Positions 45,432-53,823 of a DNA stretch of 58,125 nucleotides are shown in pieces. Source of the DNA: LMUY01 sp964657445. GTDB lineage: Bacteria; Pseudomonadota; Alphaproteobacteria; Acetobacterales; Acetobacteraceae. The translations under genes were made by a program, and so were the position numbers. The stretch is from contig CAZZVB010000002.1 of NCBI GenBank assembly GCA_964657445.1, positions 1 to 58,125 of the forward strand, read 5' to 3'. Position 1 is the stretch's first letter; each line of letters opens with the position of its first letter. A model generated the notes under the pieces. The model had not been told where the DNA came from. It did no database searches and saw nothing but the letters and a program-made list of their open reading frames with translations.

Positions 45432-46628
45432 ATGATCAGCCTTGCTGATGTGCAGGCCGCTGCCGGGCGCATTGAGGGGCGCGTGATCCGGACGCCCTCC
45501 CTGTATTCGGACGCGGTCAGCCGGGTAACGGACGCGCACGTCACCCTGAAACTTGAGAACCTGCAGGCTATCGGCTCGTTCAAAGAACGGGGTGCCGCGA
45601 ATAAACTTGCCCTGCTTTCCCCAGAGGAACGGCGTGCCGGCGTGATCGCTATGTCGGCAGGCAACCACGCGCAGGCCGTCGCTCGCCATGCCTCCCTGGC
45701 TGGCATCACCGCTACCATCGTCATGCCGCGTTTTACCCCGGCGACCAAGGTGTCCCGCACCGCGGCCTGGGGCGCCAAGGTCGTGTTGCACGGCGAGACG
45801 TTGGTGGAATCAGCGCTCCATGCCCGCATGCTCGCGCAGGAACAGGGGCTGGTGTTCGTCCATCCCTACGACGACCCGGCCGTCATGGCCGGTCAAGGCA
45901 CGCTCGCGCTGGAGTTGCTGGAGGATGCCGGGCCGCTGGATTGCCTGCTGGTCCCCGTCGGCGGCGGGGGCATGATCGCCGGTTGTGCCGCGGTGTGCGC
46001 TGCGCTGCGCCCGGGCCTGGAGGTGATCGGGGTTGAGGTCGCGGGCTACGCCTCGTTGGGCCAGACGCTTGCCGGACAACCGGTGACGGTCGGCGGGGCC
46101 ACCATTGCGGAGGGCATCGCGGTGCGTGACATCGGCATCGCACCGCTAGAGGTTATCCGCGCCTACGTCAGCGACGTCGTAGCCGTGCCGGAGCGGGTGG
46201 TCGAGGATGCGATCGCCTTACTGGCCGAGGGCGCCAAGCTGGTGGCTGAAGGCGCGGGGGCGACGGGCGTGGCGGCGCTGCTCGCCTTCCCCGAGCGGTT
46301 CCGCGGCCGCAGGGTCGCAACGGTGATCTGCGGCGGCAACATCGACGCCCGGATTCTCGCCAACGTGCTGTTGCGAGGCCTGTTGCGGGACGGCCGGCTG
46401 CTGCGCCTCATGCTGGAAATCCCGGACCGACCCGGCGTGCTCGCGGACATAGCCGGGCGCATTGCAGCCAAGGGCGGCAACGTCATCGAAGTCACCCACC
46501 AGCGCCTGTTCGCCGCGCCATCGGTGCAGACTGCCGAACTGGAGGTTATGGTCGAAGCCCGCGACCCCCTCCACGCCGATGAAATCGCAGCCGCATTGGA
46601 AGAACACTACGTCGTACGGCGAGCGTAG
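45432..46628 (+). CDS. Threonine ammonia-lyase
   Basis: A 398-residue PLP-dependent enzyme from the ATG at 45432. The PLP-binding Lys is in GSFKERGAANKL, MSAGNHAQAVA is the substrate Asn/Gly loop, VPVGGGGMIAG binds the cofactor phosphate, and GAGATGVAALL follows. A single C-terminal ACT domain (LMLEIPDRPGVLADIAGRIA) resembles the catabolic/TdcB-like form with regulator domain. It converts threonine to 2-oxobutanoate and ammonia, feeding isoleucine synthesis or catabolism. Serine dehydratase activity is also possible. It follows greA by 28 bases. Confidence 0.92.
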   Translation: MISLADVQAAAGRIEGRVIRTPSLYSDAVSRVTDAHVTLKLENLQAIGSFKERGAANKLALLSPEERRAGVIAMSAGNHAQAVARHASLAGITATIVMPRFTPATKVSRTAAWGAKVVLHGETLVESALHARMLAQEQGLVFVHPYDDPAVMAGQGTLALELLEDAGPLDCLLVPVGGGGMIAGCAAVCAALRPGLEVIGVEVAGYASLGQTLAGQPVTVGGATIAEGIAVRDIGIAPLEVIRAYVSDVVAVPERVVEDAIALLAEGAKLVAEGAGATGVAALLAFPERFRGRRVATVICGGNIDARILANVLLRGLLRDGRLLRLMLEIPDRPGVLADIAGRIAAKGGNVIEVTHQRLFAAPSVQTAELEVMVEARDPLHADEIAAALEEHYVVRRA

Positions 46629-46766
46629 GCGCGTAAGACCGGCGAGGGGCAGACTCGCGGATGCACAGACGAGCAACGCCCGGCGGAGCCCGGAGCAGCA
46701 ACTTACAACCCATAGACGTTGCCCGAGTGGTCAACCTTGCCCCATGCTGCGCCGCGGAGAACCGCG

Positions 46767-48839
46767 ATGAGCTTCCAGTCAACCGTCTGCCCACATGATT
46801 GTCCGTCCTGCTGCGCGCTTGAGGTGGACGTGTCGGGCAATCGCATCGGCACGGTACGCGGTGCAGCGGCCAACAACTACACCGCCGGGGTGATCTGCGC
46901 GAAGGTGGCGCGCTACGCCGAACGCCAGCACCACCCCGACCGCCTGACAACGCCGCTGTTGCGCAGTGGGCCGAAGGGTAGTGGCCAGTTCCGCCCGATC
47001 GGGTGGGATGAGGCGCTGGACCGGGTCGCAGACCAGTTCACCGCCATCACCCGGCGGCACGGCGCCGAAGCGGTCTGGCCATACTACTTCGCTGGCACCA
47101 TGGGACATGTGCAGCGCGACGGCATCAACCGGCTGCGACATGTCATGCGCTACTCGCGCCAGAAGCTGACGATCTGCTCCGTCATCACGGATGCCGGCTG
47201 GCGCGCCGGGGTGGGGCGCATCACCGGACCTGACCCGCGGGAAATGGCCAAAAGCGACCTGATTGTCATGTGGGGCGGCAATCCCGTCGCAACCCAGGTC
47301 AACGTGATGACCCACATCACGCGGGCGCGAAAGCGCGGTGCCAAGCTGATCGTCGTGGACCCATACCGCACGGGGACGGCCGCGGTCGCCGACACGCATC
47401 TGGCCGTCAAGCCCGGCACGGACGGCGCGCTTGCCTGCGCTGTGATGCACTGTGCGTTCCGCGACGGCCTGGCCGACCGCGCCTACATGGCCAGTTATGC
47501 CGACGCGCCCGAGGCGCTGGAGGCGCATCTTCGCACTCGGTCGCCAGAATGGGCAGCCGCCATCACCGGCCTAACGGTTACGGAGATCGAGGACTTCGCC
47601 CACGCCTACAACACGACACAGCGGGCCTTCATCCGCGTCGGCTACGGGTTCAGCCGCGCCCGAAACGGGGCCGCGATGCTGCACGCCGTCACCTGCCTGC
47701 CCACCGTCACCGGCAAATGGCAGCACGAAGGTGCCGGCGCCTTTTGGAACAACCGCGACATCTACACCTGGGACAAAACCCTCATTGAGGGCCTGGACCG
47801 GCGTGACCTGTCGGTTCGTGAGCTGGACATGAGCCGCATTGCCTCCGTTCTCGCAGGTGACCGGCGGGACCTCGGTGACGGCCCGGCGGTGCACGCGCTG
47901 CTGATTCAGAACACCAATCCGGTGACCGTCGCGCCCGACAGCAACCGTGTGCGCCGGGGCTTTGCCCGCTCCGACCTGTTCACCGTCGTGCATGAGCAGT
48001 TCATGACCGAAACTGCTGAAATGGCCGACATCGTACTGCCGGCCACCACTTTCCTCGAGCATGACGACGTCTATCACGCCGGAGGTCATAGCCACGTTCA
48101 GATCGGCCGCAAATTGGTGCAACCGCCAGGCGAGTGCCGGTCCAATCATGAGGTCATCCAAGCGTTGGCAGCCAGGCTCGGGGCAAAGCATCCCGGCTTC
48201 GACATGACGGCGATGGACCTGGTGGACGCCACCCTCCGCGCCTCCGGCTACGAGGGTGCGGATGCCGTGATGGCCGGGCGCTGGGTGGACCGGCAGCCGA
48301 GCTTCCGCGAAAGCCATTTTCTGGACGGCTTCAAGCACCACCCCGGCGGCCGTTTCCGTTTCGCCCCGGACTGGAGCGCGATCGGCCCCGATCATGCCAA
48401 TATGCCGCCCCTCCCCGACCACTGGGAAAGCTACGACGCCGCGACGGACAGGCATCCCTTCAGGCTGGTCACCGCGCCCGCGCGGCAATTCCTCAACACC
48501 AGCTTTACCGAAACACCGACATCGCGGAAGCGGGAGGGACGTCCCACCGCCCTCCTGCACCCGGCGGATGCGTCGCGGCTCGGTGTGGAGCCGGGCGACC
48601 GGCTACGCTTGGGCAACAGCCGAGGCGAAGTCGTGCTGCATGCAGCCATCGGGGAAGGCCAGCAACCCGGCACCGTGATCGTCGAGAGCGTCTGGCCGAA
48701 TCGCGCCTTCGAAGGCGGGATCGGCATCAACGCGCTCACCAGCGATGACCCGGCGTTCCCGAACGGCGGCGCCGTATTCCACGACACGGCGGTCTGGGTC
48801 AGGGCCGAGGCCTCGGTACTGGCGATTGCCGCGGAATAG
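46767..48839 (+). CDS. Molybdopterin-dependent oxidoreductase (DMSO reductase family)
   Basis: A 690-residue catalytic subunit from the ATG at 46767 (GGAGAA upstream). The N-terminal 4Fe-4S site is CPHDCPSCC with a fourth Cys in GVICAKVARYAERQ. FRPIGWDEALDRVADQF opens the molybdopterin domain. The pterin-binding parts include WGGNPVATQVNVM, LLIQNTNPVTVAPD, and TAEMADIVLPATTFLEHDDV. The C-terminal dinucleotide-binding domain has LLHPADASRLGVEPGDRLRL. No Tat signal is seen, so it is probably cytoplasmic. The substrate is unknown. No chaperone or small subunit gene lies next to it. Confidence 0.9.
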   Translation: MSFQSTVCPHDCPSCCALEVDVSGNRIGTVRGAAANNYTAGVICAKVARYAERQHHPDRLTTPLLRSGPKGSGQFRPIGWDEALDRVADQFTAITRRHGAEAVWPYYFAGTMGHVQRDGINRLRHVMRYSRQKLTICSVITDAGWRAGVGRITGPDPREMAKSDLIVMWGGNPVATQVNVMTHITRARKRGAKLIVVDPYRTGTAAVADTHLAVKPGTDGALACAVMHCAFRDGLADRAYMASYADAPEALEAHLRTRSPEWAAAITGLTVTEIEDFAHAYNTTQRAFIRVGYGFSRARNGAAMLHAVTCLPTVTGKWQHEGAGAFWNNRDIYTWDKTLIEGLDRRDLSVRELDMSRIASVLAGDRRDLGDGPAVHALLIQNTNPVTVAPDSNRVRRGFARSDLFTVVHEQFMTETAEMADIVLPATTFLEHDDVYHAGGHSHVQIGRKLVQPPGECRSNHEVIQALAARLGAKHPGFDMTAMDLVDATLRASGYEGADAVMAGRWVDRQPSFRESHFLDGFKHHPGGRFRFAPDWSAIGPDHANMPPLPDHWESYDAATDRHPFRLVTAPARQFLNTSFTETPTSRKREGRPTALLHPADASRLGVEPGDRLRLGNSRGEVVLHAAIGEGQQPGTVIVESVWPNRAFEGGIGINALTSDDPAFPNGGAVFHDTAVWVRAEASVLAIAAE

Positions 48840-48858
48840 CCCGCAGTGTTGTCACAAG

Positions 48859-48870
48859 GGGGCGGGCTAC
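48859..48870 (+). repeat. Direct repeat copy 1 flanking msrB
   Basis: GGGGCGGGCTAC occurs here and again at 49355-49366, on either side of msrB. It is part of the 63-base spacer after the oxidoreductase gene. The motif resembles small GC-rich repeats common between genes in such genomes. Confidence 0.4.
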
Positions 48871-48902
48871 CCATTTTGCGGCCATAAGCAGGAGACGTGA
48901 TC

Positions 48903-49340
48903 ATGGCCAACTGGTTCGCCAGCCCAAAGCCCGAAGAGGCGCCCGCGGAGAGCTTTCCCGTCGAGCACAGTGCGCAGGAATGGCAACTCAAGCTCACCCC
49001 CGAACAGTTCCGCGTGCTGCGCCAACACGGCACCGAGCGCGCGGGCACAAGTCCACTGAATTTTGAGAAGCGCTCCGGTGTCTTCTCATGCGCCGGGTGC
49101 GGGCAGGAGTTGTTCACGTCGGATACGAAATACGAGAGCGGCAGCGGCTGGCCGAGCTTCTTCCGGCCGATCGAGGGCGCGGTCGAGACCAGCACGGACC
49201 GTAGCCATTTCATGGTCCGCACCGAGGCGCATTGCAGCCGGTGCGGCGGCCATCTCGGCCACGTTTTCCCCGATGGTCCGCAGCCGACCGGCGAGCGCTA
49301 CTGCATGAATGGGCTTTCGCTGAGCTTCCAGCCGGACTGA
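48903..49340 (+). CDS. msrB: Peptide-methionine (R)-S-oxide reductase MsrB
   Basis: A 145-residue cytoplasmic enzyme reducing methionine-R-sulfoxide in oxidised proteins. The ATG at 48903 has AGGAGA at good spacing; a GTG two codons earlier is too close. Zinc ligands are the two CxxC pairs, CAGC and CSRC. KYESGSGWPSFFRP and HFMVRTEAHCSRCGGHLGHVF are family motifs, and the catalytic Cys is in GERYCMNGLSL. The resolving Cys found in some MsrBs is not obvious. It is flanked by 12-base repeats and precedes a debranching-type enzyme gene. Confidence 0.95.
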   Translation: MANWFASPKPEEAPAESFPVEHSAQEWQLKLTPEQFRVLRQHGTERAGTSPLNFEKRSGVFSCAGCGQELFTSDTKYESGSGWPSFFRPIEGAVETSTDRSHFMVRTEAHCSRCGGHLGHVFPDGPQPTGERYCMNGLSLSFQPD

Positions 49341-49354
49341 CTGCCTGGCTCGGT

Positions 49355-49366
49355 GGGGCGGGCTAC
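49355..49366 (+). repeat. Direct repeat copy 2 flanking msrB
   Basis: The second GGGGCGGGCTAC, 15 bases after the msrB stop, followed by ACCCGCTCCACTC. Same orientation as the copy at 48859-48870. Confidence 0.4.
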
Positions 49367-49440
49367 ACCCGCTCCACTCTTGCGGAGTTCCGGTGGGGCG
49401 CTGATGGTTCATGAAACCGCAACGCCTCCCGGGGAATGCC

Positions 49441-51609
49441 ATGGCGCTCGAAATCAAAGTCGGCCCGCCGCAACTGGCCATCCATCAAGGCAATTCGGTG
49501 CTCATTACCGAACCGGATGGCCAAATACGATGGCCGACCCCAATGGGGCTATACTTTTTCGATACGCGCATGATCAGCGCCTGGACGATCTATGCCAATG
49601 GTGTGGAATGGGATCTGCTGAACAGCGGCACGCCGTCTTACTATCTGGCGCGGATCTATCTGACGAACCGCTCGATCCCGACCGAAACCGCCGACATCCC
49701 AGCGCGCACCCTCAATCTCGTAATAAACCGCCGCATGGATGGCGGCATCCATGAGGATTACGACCTTACGAATCACAGTGCCGAACCGGTCCGATTCAAT
49801 CTCGAGGTCGTCCTGCGCAGCGACTTCGCAGATGTCTTCGAAGTCAAAGCCGATCGCATCGTCCGGCGCGGCCGTATAACGAGCGAATGGCTAGATGCCG
49901 AACAGATGCTGGTCAACAGCTATGGCAACCAGGACTTCCATCGTTCAATCAGCATCACCGCTCACGGTGGACCCACTCACGCGGTGTACGCCAACGGACG
50001 CATCAGCTTCGAAGTGGCGCTCGACCCGGGTCAACACTGGCACACCTGCCTCGGCTACGACCTGCATGACGGCCTGACGGAATATGCCGCACCTAGCCAG
50101 TGCGCGAACGATACGGCGGTATCCGACGAGGGCGAGGTGATGACGGCATGGCGTGCCGGAGTGACCAAGCTGCAGACGCCGAATGAAACATTCCGCAGGG
50201 TGTTCGAACAGTCACTCGATGATATGGCGGCGTTACGTTTGCCTTATTTGTCTGGAATGGGCGAAGAGGCCGTCCCGGCAGCCGGCTTGCCCTGGTTTGT
50301 TGCCCTGTTCGGGCGCGACAGCTTGATCGTCTCCCTGCAAGCCGCCCTGGTTTATCCGGAGTTCGCCCGTGGCGCGCTGGACGTCCTGGCGCAGTGGCAA
50401 GCATCCGAGCGCGACGACTATCGCGATGCAGAACCGGGCAAGATTCTACACGAGCTGCGGCGGGGTGAACTCGCGCACTTCAAGCTCATTCCCCACACGC
50501 CGTATTACGGCACCGCGGATGCGACCCCGCTTTACCTCATTACCTTGCACACGGCATGGCGCTGCACAGGCGATCTGGAGCTGGTCCGCCGGCTGCTGCC
50601 GAATGCGGAGCGCTGCTTAAGCTGGATCGATGACTGGGGCGACCGCGACGGTGACGGCCTGCAGGAATACCAGACCCGGTCGCCCAAGGGCTACGAGAAC
50701 ATGGCATGGAAAGACTCGGGGGATTCCGTGATGCATGCGGACGGCAGCACGGTGCATGGCCCCAAAGCGCTGTGTGAGCTGCAAGGCTATGTGTTCGATG
50801 CCTGGATGCGCATGGCTGAGTTATACGATGCTTTGGGCAACGACCATCGCGCGTCCGAGATGCGTGCCAAGGCAAGCGCGCTGTTCCGGCATTTCAATGA
50901 GCTATTTTGGAATGAGGATGAAGGTTTCTACGCTTACGGGCTCGATGGGGATAAGCGGCCCATCCTAAGCGTGGCATCCAACCCCGGTCACCTCCTATGG
51001 TCGGGCATCGTGCCGGTCGATCGTGCCAAGCGGGTCATTGCGCGGCTGATGCAGGACGATATGTGGAGCGGCTGGGGCATACGGACGCTTTCCGCGAAGC
51101 ACCCGAGCTATAACCCATACTCGTACCAGAACGGCTCCATCTGGCCGCATGACAACGGGCTGATCGCGCAAGGCTTCAAGCGATACGGCTACGCCGCCGA
51201 GGCGAATGCAATTGCCCGCGATGTCTTGGGCGCGGCGCAGTATTTCATGCTCAATCAGCTGCCGGAGCTTTACGCCGGGGTGCAACGCACACCGAGCGGG
51301 TTTCCGGTGCAATACCTCGGCGCCAATGTGCCGCAGGCCTGGGCTGCAGGGTCGGTGTTCTCCCTGGTGCAGGCGATGATCGGCTTCCAGCCAGACGCAC
51401 CCAACCGCAGGCTGCTGATAGATCCCACCCTGCCGGATTGGCTGCCGGAATTTACCTTGACGGGGCTTCTGATCGGGCAGGAACGGTTTGACATCCGTTT
51501 TGCTCGCCATGGAGCCGAAACGGAGTTCGAAGTCCTGAGGGGTGACCCGTCCAGGGTCGTGCGACAACCGATGACGATATGGATGCAAGAAGAAAGCTTG
51601 CTTAATTAG
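49441..51609 (+). CDS. Amylo-alpha-1,6-glucosidase/glycogen debranching-type protein
   Basis: A 722-residue protein from the ATG at 49441, with GGGGAA upstream; the frame opens 10 codons earlier. The N-terminal beta-sandwich domain of the GDE_N_bis type runs from about residue 15 to 210 (MGLYFFDTRMISAWTIYANG, HEDYDLTNHSAEPVRFNLEV). The (alpha/alpha)6 C-domain has GLPWFVALFGRDSLIVSLQA, LPNAERCLSWIDDWGDRDGD, KGYENMAWKDSGDSVMHADG and YQNGSIWPHDNGLIAQGF. It belongs to a different subfamily from the debranching enzyme at 16779. It probably acts on alpha-glucans in the cytoplasm. The substrate is unproven. Confidence 0.87.
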   Translation: MALEIKVGPPQLAIHQGNSVLITEPDGQIRWPTPMGLYFFDTRMISAWTIYANGVEWDLLNSGTPSYYLARIYLTNRSIPTETADIPARTLNLVINRRMDGGIHEDYDLTNHSAEPVRFNLEVVLRSDFADVFEVKADRIVRRGRITSEWLDAEQMLVNSYGNQDFHRSISITAHGGPTHAVYANGRISFEVALDPGQHWHTCLGYDLHDGLTEYAAPSQCANDTAVSDEGEVMTAWRAGVTKLQTPNETFRRVFEQSLDDMAALRLPYLSGMGEEAVPAAGLPWFVALFGRDSLIVSLQAALVYPEFARGALDVLAQWQASERDDYRDAEPGKILHELRRGELAHFKLIPHTPYYGTADATPLYLITLHTAWRCTGDLELVRRLLPNAERCLSWIDDWGDRDGDGLQEYQTRSPKGYENMAWKDSGDSVMHADGSTVHGPKALCELQGYVFDAWMRMAELYDALGNDHRASEMRAKASALFRHFNELFWNEDEGFYAYGLDGDKRPILSVASNPGHLLWSGIVPVDRAKRVIARLMQDDMWSGWGIRTLSAKHPSYNPYSYQNGSIWPHDNGLIAQGFKRYGYAAEANAIARDVLGAAQYFMLNQLPELYAGVQRTPSGFPVQYLGANVPQAWAAGSVFSLVQAMIGFQPDAPNRRLLIDPTLPDWLPEFTLTGLLIGQERFDIRFARHGAETEFEVLRGDPSRVVRQPMTIWMQEESLLN

Positions 51610-51683
51610 ATCGTTTACGCAACTAATAAGACCTGTTTCTCGTCACATCATGTGGGCGGCTGCGGCTGAAAGGTTGCGCTTCG

Positions 51684-51842
51684 ATGGACTACGAAGATCG
51701 CCGGGCGTGGGAGGACGCCTTGAACGAAGCAAAAGTAGCATCCACGCCGCCACGGGAGACGGACTTAGGCTGGCTTTATACGACTATAGGCATCGCGGCT
51801 GCCCTCGTTGCACTTTGGGCACTTTACAACTGGGCGGGCTAG
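51684..51842 (+). CDS. 52-residue single-span membrane protein
   Basis: A short ORF of 52 codons plus stop, with AAGG 10 bases upstream of the ATG. Translation begins MDYEDRRAWEDALNEAKVAS, followed by a linker and one hydrophobic segment, GIAAALVALWALY, then NWAG. The acidic N-terminal part is followed by the membrane span near the C-terminus, so it may be a tail-anchored or N-in membrane peptide. The function is unknown. The stop is 13 bases from the convergent end of the chemotaxis operon. Confidence 0.55.
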   Translation: MDYEDRRAWEDALNEAKVASTPPRETDLGWLYTTIGIAAALVALWALYNWAG

Positions 51843-51855
51843 ACCCACGCCAGCG

Positions 51856-52350
51856 TCAAAGCGCCGCAACCTTTATCTTGGCTGTATCGCCAGCATCGAC
51901 CCGGTCCACGACCTGGCGCAATGCGGCCCCGATGGCGCCACTGTCATGCAGTTGTGCGTCATCGCTCAGTAATAAGCGGACGCTATCAAGATGGATCTGG
52001 ATTGCCTGCGCCGAAAATTGGCCGGACATGCTGAACCGGTCCAGCAGCGTGCACAGGCTGAACGCAACCTCACCTAGTTCGGCCAACCCGAATACCGCAG
52101 CAACCCCGACCAGACCGTTGCTCAGCGTGTAGAGCTCCAGTTCGGCTGCGGCATCACGCGTAACGGCCAGGGACTTGCCAAGCGTCACCATGCGGGCCGC
52201 ACTGGCGCGGATCTCCTCTAACCCTCGGTCACGGATTGTTTGCAATTGGCGGTCTGCTGCCGCAACCGCCTCCAGCAAGGTCAGGCCGCCGGGTGCGTTG
52301 ACCAGCTTAGCCAGGCGTTGCCCCGACGATGGTGTAAGCCTTGCTGTCAC
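51856..52350 (-). CDS. Hpt-like helical protein in the chemotaxis operon
   Basis: A 164-residue, mainly helical, cytoplasmic protein. The stretch ELYTLSNGLVGVAAVFGLAE and LGEVAFSLCTLLDRF resembles the helices around the phospho-histidine of Hpt domains, but no histidine sits at the usual HxxKG position. It starts with a 4-base overlap with the degenerate receiver gene, so it is translationally coupled. It ends the operon. A degenerate Hpt-type partner or phosphotransfer inhibitor is a reasonable guess. The family is not recognised with confidence. Confidence 0.68.
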   Translation of the reverse strand: MTARLTPSSGQRLAKLVNAPGGLTLLEAVAAADRQLQTIRDRGLEEIRASAARMVTLGKSLAVTRDAAAELELYTLSNGLVGVAAVFGLAELGEVAFSLCTLLDRFSMSGQFSAQAIQIHLDSVRLLLSDDAQLHDSGAIGAALRQVVDRVDAGDTAKIKVAAL

Positions 52351-52961
52351 CGAAGCGCTCCTTTCCCGGAAACCATCGCATCGATTTCGTGCTGGCTCAG
52401 GTTCGGCGCCCGGGCCTCCCCGACGTGAAGAGATAAGTCGTCCCGCCGGCGGCCCTGCTGGCCTGCAGGTGGCCCCAGCTTCTGAAAACGTCGATCGGGC
52501 CCGGCATAGCTCGCGCAGGTGATGAAGGCCCGAGCATCCTTCGCAAGCCAGACAATCCGCTCATACATAATTTGCGGGGTGATCGGCTTGGCGATGACGA
52601 AGCTGGCGCCGCAATCCCGTGCGCGCACGACGTTGCTGTGCAAGGTATGCCCCGCCAGGAGGATTACGGACATTTCCCGGACGGTGTCCGATGGATGGCG
52701 TCGCAGCCACCGAATGAAGTCGTAGGCATCGGGTTGCCCCTCCCCCGCCTGGCAGGTACCAACGATCGTAAGATCGGCCCCATTGCGCTGGACATGGTCC
52801 TGCGCCGCCAAAGCGTCATCGAGCCGGGTCACGCCGCGGACTTTGAAGCCCATAAACACCTGCGACAGGATCTCTGCCTCGAGCTTGCTGCTTTCGACAA
52901 CGAGGACATCCAGCCGCCCGAAATACAGCCTCGCATCCAACTCCGCCGGAGACGTGTTCAA
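52347..52961 (-). CDS. Receiver-like protein lacking the phospho-accepting aspartate
   Basis: A 204-residue protein with a CheY-like domain at residues 15-140. LDVLVVESSKLEAEILSQVF aligns with receiver strand 1, where the usual acidic pair is E-S. GADLTIVGTCQAGEGQPDAY aligns with the strand that normally carries the phosphorylated Asp, but has Gly. The Lys near FVIAKPITPQ is kept, and MSVILLAGHT has a Gly before the usual Thr/Ser position. A 60-residue basic tail (PDRRFQKLGPPAGQQGRRRD) follows. It probably acts without phosphorylation, as a structural or binding element. It is two bases from the 104-residue gene. Confidence 0.78.
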   Translation of the reverse strand: MNTSPAELDARLYFGRLDVLVVESSKLEAEILSQVFMGFKVRGVTRLDDALAAQDHVQRNGADLTIVGTCQAGEGQPDAYDFIRWLRRHPSDTVREMSVILLAGHTLHSNVVRARDCGASFVIAKPITPQIMYERIVWLAKDARAFITCASYAGPDRRFQKLGPPAGQQGRRRDDLSLHVGEARAPNLSQHEIDAMVSGKGALR

Positions 52962-52963
52962 CG

Positions 52964-53278
52964 CTAGAACAACTCCAACGCGCCGGCCGGAGCGTCGGGG
53001 CCACTCACTCGCCCAGCTAACCGGTCCGCCAGCCGGCTGACCGGGACGGCATCAAGCAGGTCGTCGAGGTTCAACGCGCACTCCGGCAGCATGGGGCAGA
53101 GTGCGGCCAGGAAACCGGCGAGGCCAGCCAGGGTCTGACTCAGGCGATCCAACGGCTGAAGCCGCTGCACCAGCGAGATATCGGCCGCACCGGCTTCGTC
53201 CGCAACAGCGGCGAGCGTGGACAGTTCCTCTGCCGCGGCCTGCAGAACAGAACTCAACGGACGCGCTGTGACGCTCAC
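52964..53278 (-). CDS. Small helical protein of unknown function in the chemotaxis operon
   Basis: A 104-residue protein whose ATG overlaps the cheD stop (ATGA, 53275-53278). Heptad-like helices such as SLVQRLQPLDRLSQTLAGLA dominate, with no membrane span or known motif. It is cytoplasmic and could be a coiled-coil partner of the chemosensory array. I do not recognise it. Its conserved position between cheD and the receiver-like gene suggests a chemotaxis role. Confidence 0.62.
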   Translation of the reverse strand: MSVTARPLSSVLQAAAEELSTLAAVADEAGAADISLVQRLQPLDRLSQTLAGLAGFLAALCPMLPECALNLDDLLDAVPVSRLADRLAGRVSGPDAPAGALELF

Positions 53279-53823
53279 GCAAACAACTCCACCGAACCGT
53301 CCGACTGAGCCGGCACGCGCTTCACCCGGCTTTCCTCAGCGAAGACGGCGGTGCCGGGTCCTTGCAGCAGGAACTGGCGTGCCCGGCCGGCGACCGGCCA
53401 ATATTCAATCCGGCGCGCATGCACACCACGCAGGCTTCCGCCCGCACAGGCAATGCGCTCGCGCTTTACGAAATGCTCGGCGAATTCGGCGTTAAGGTTG
53501 CCGATGTCGGTCAACCCTCTCACCAAACGTGCGCCGCCAAACAGCTTGGCCTGCAGCCGCTCACGCCGGGCGCCCCGCTGCAGCAGGCCGTTGACCAGCA
53601 TTTCCATGGCGTGAACGCCGTGTCGCGCCGCCGGGCCTGCAGCCAAATCGTCACCCGGCAGCAGGAAATGGTTCATCCCGCCCACTCCGGCCAGCGGGTC
53701 GTGCATGCAGGCAGCGACGCACGAACCAAGGATCGTAGTCAGCACCACCTCGCCATCACCGCAGACATAGAATTCGCCCTGCACCACGGTGATTCGCGTG
53801 TTCGTCGCGTCAATGACCGGCAT
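53275..53823 (-). CDS. cheD: Chemoreceptor glutamine deamidase CheD
   Basis: A 182-residue CheD. VVLTTILGSCVAACMHDPLA carries the catalytic Cys, GGMNHFLLPG contains the catalytic His, and AKLFGGARLVRGLTDIGNLN matches the conserved Thr/Asn motifs. The family deamidates glutamines on chemoreceptors and in some bacteria binds CheC. No cheC is seen here. Its ATG shares the last base of the cheY stop (TGATG). The C-terminus has a modest extension. Confidence 0.94.
   Translation of the reverse strand: MPVIDATNTRITVVQGEFYVCGDGEVVLTTILGSCVAACMHDPLAGVGGMNHFLLPGDDLAAGPAARHGVHAMEMLVNGLLQRGARRERLQAKLFGGARLVRGLTDIGNLNAEFAEHFVKRERIACAGGSLRGVHARRIEYWPVAGRARQFLLQGPGTAVFAEESRVKRVPAQSDGSVELFA

Noticed and set aside
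46705..46745. tRNA-Ser-like D-arm string GCCCGAGTGGTCAA
   Set aside because: Only about 15 bases match. No acceptor, anticodon or T-arm can be drawn around it.
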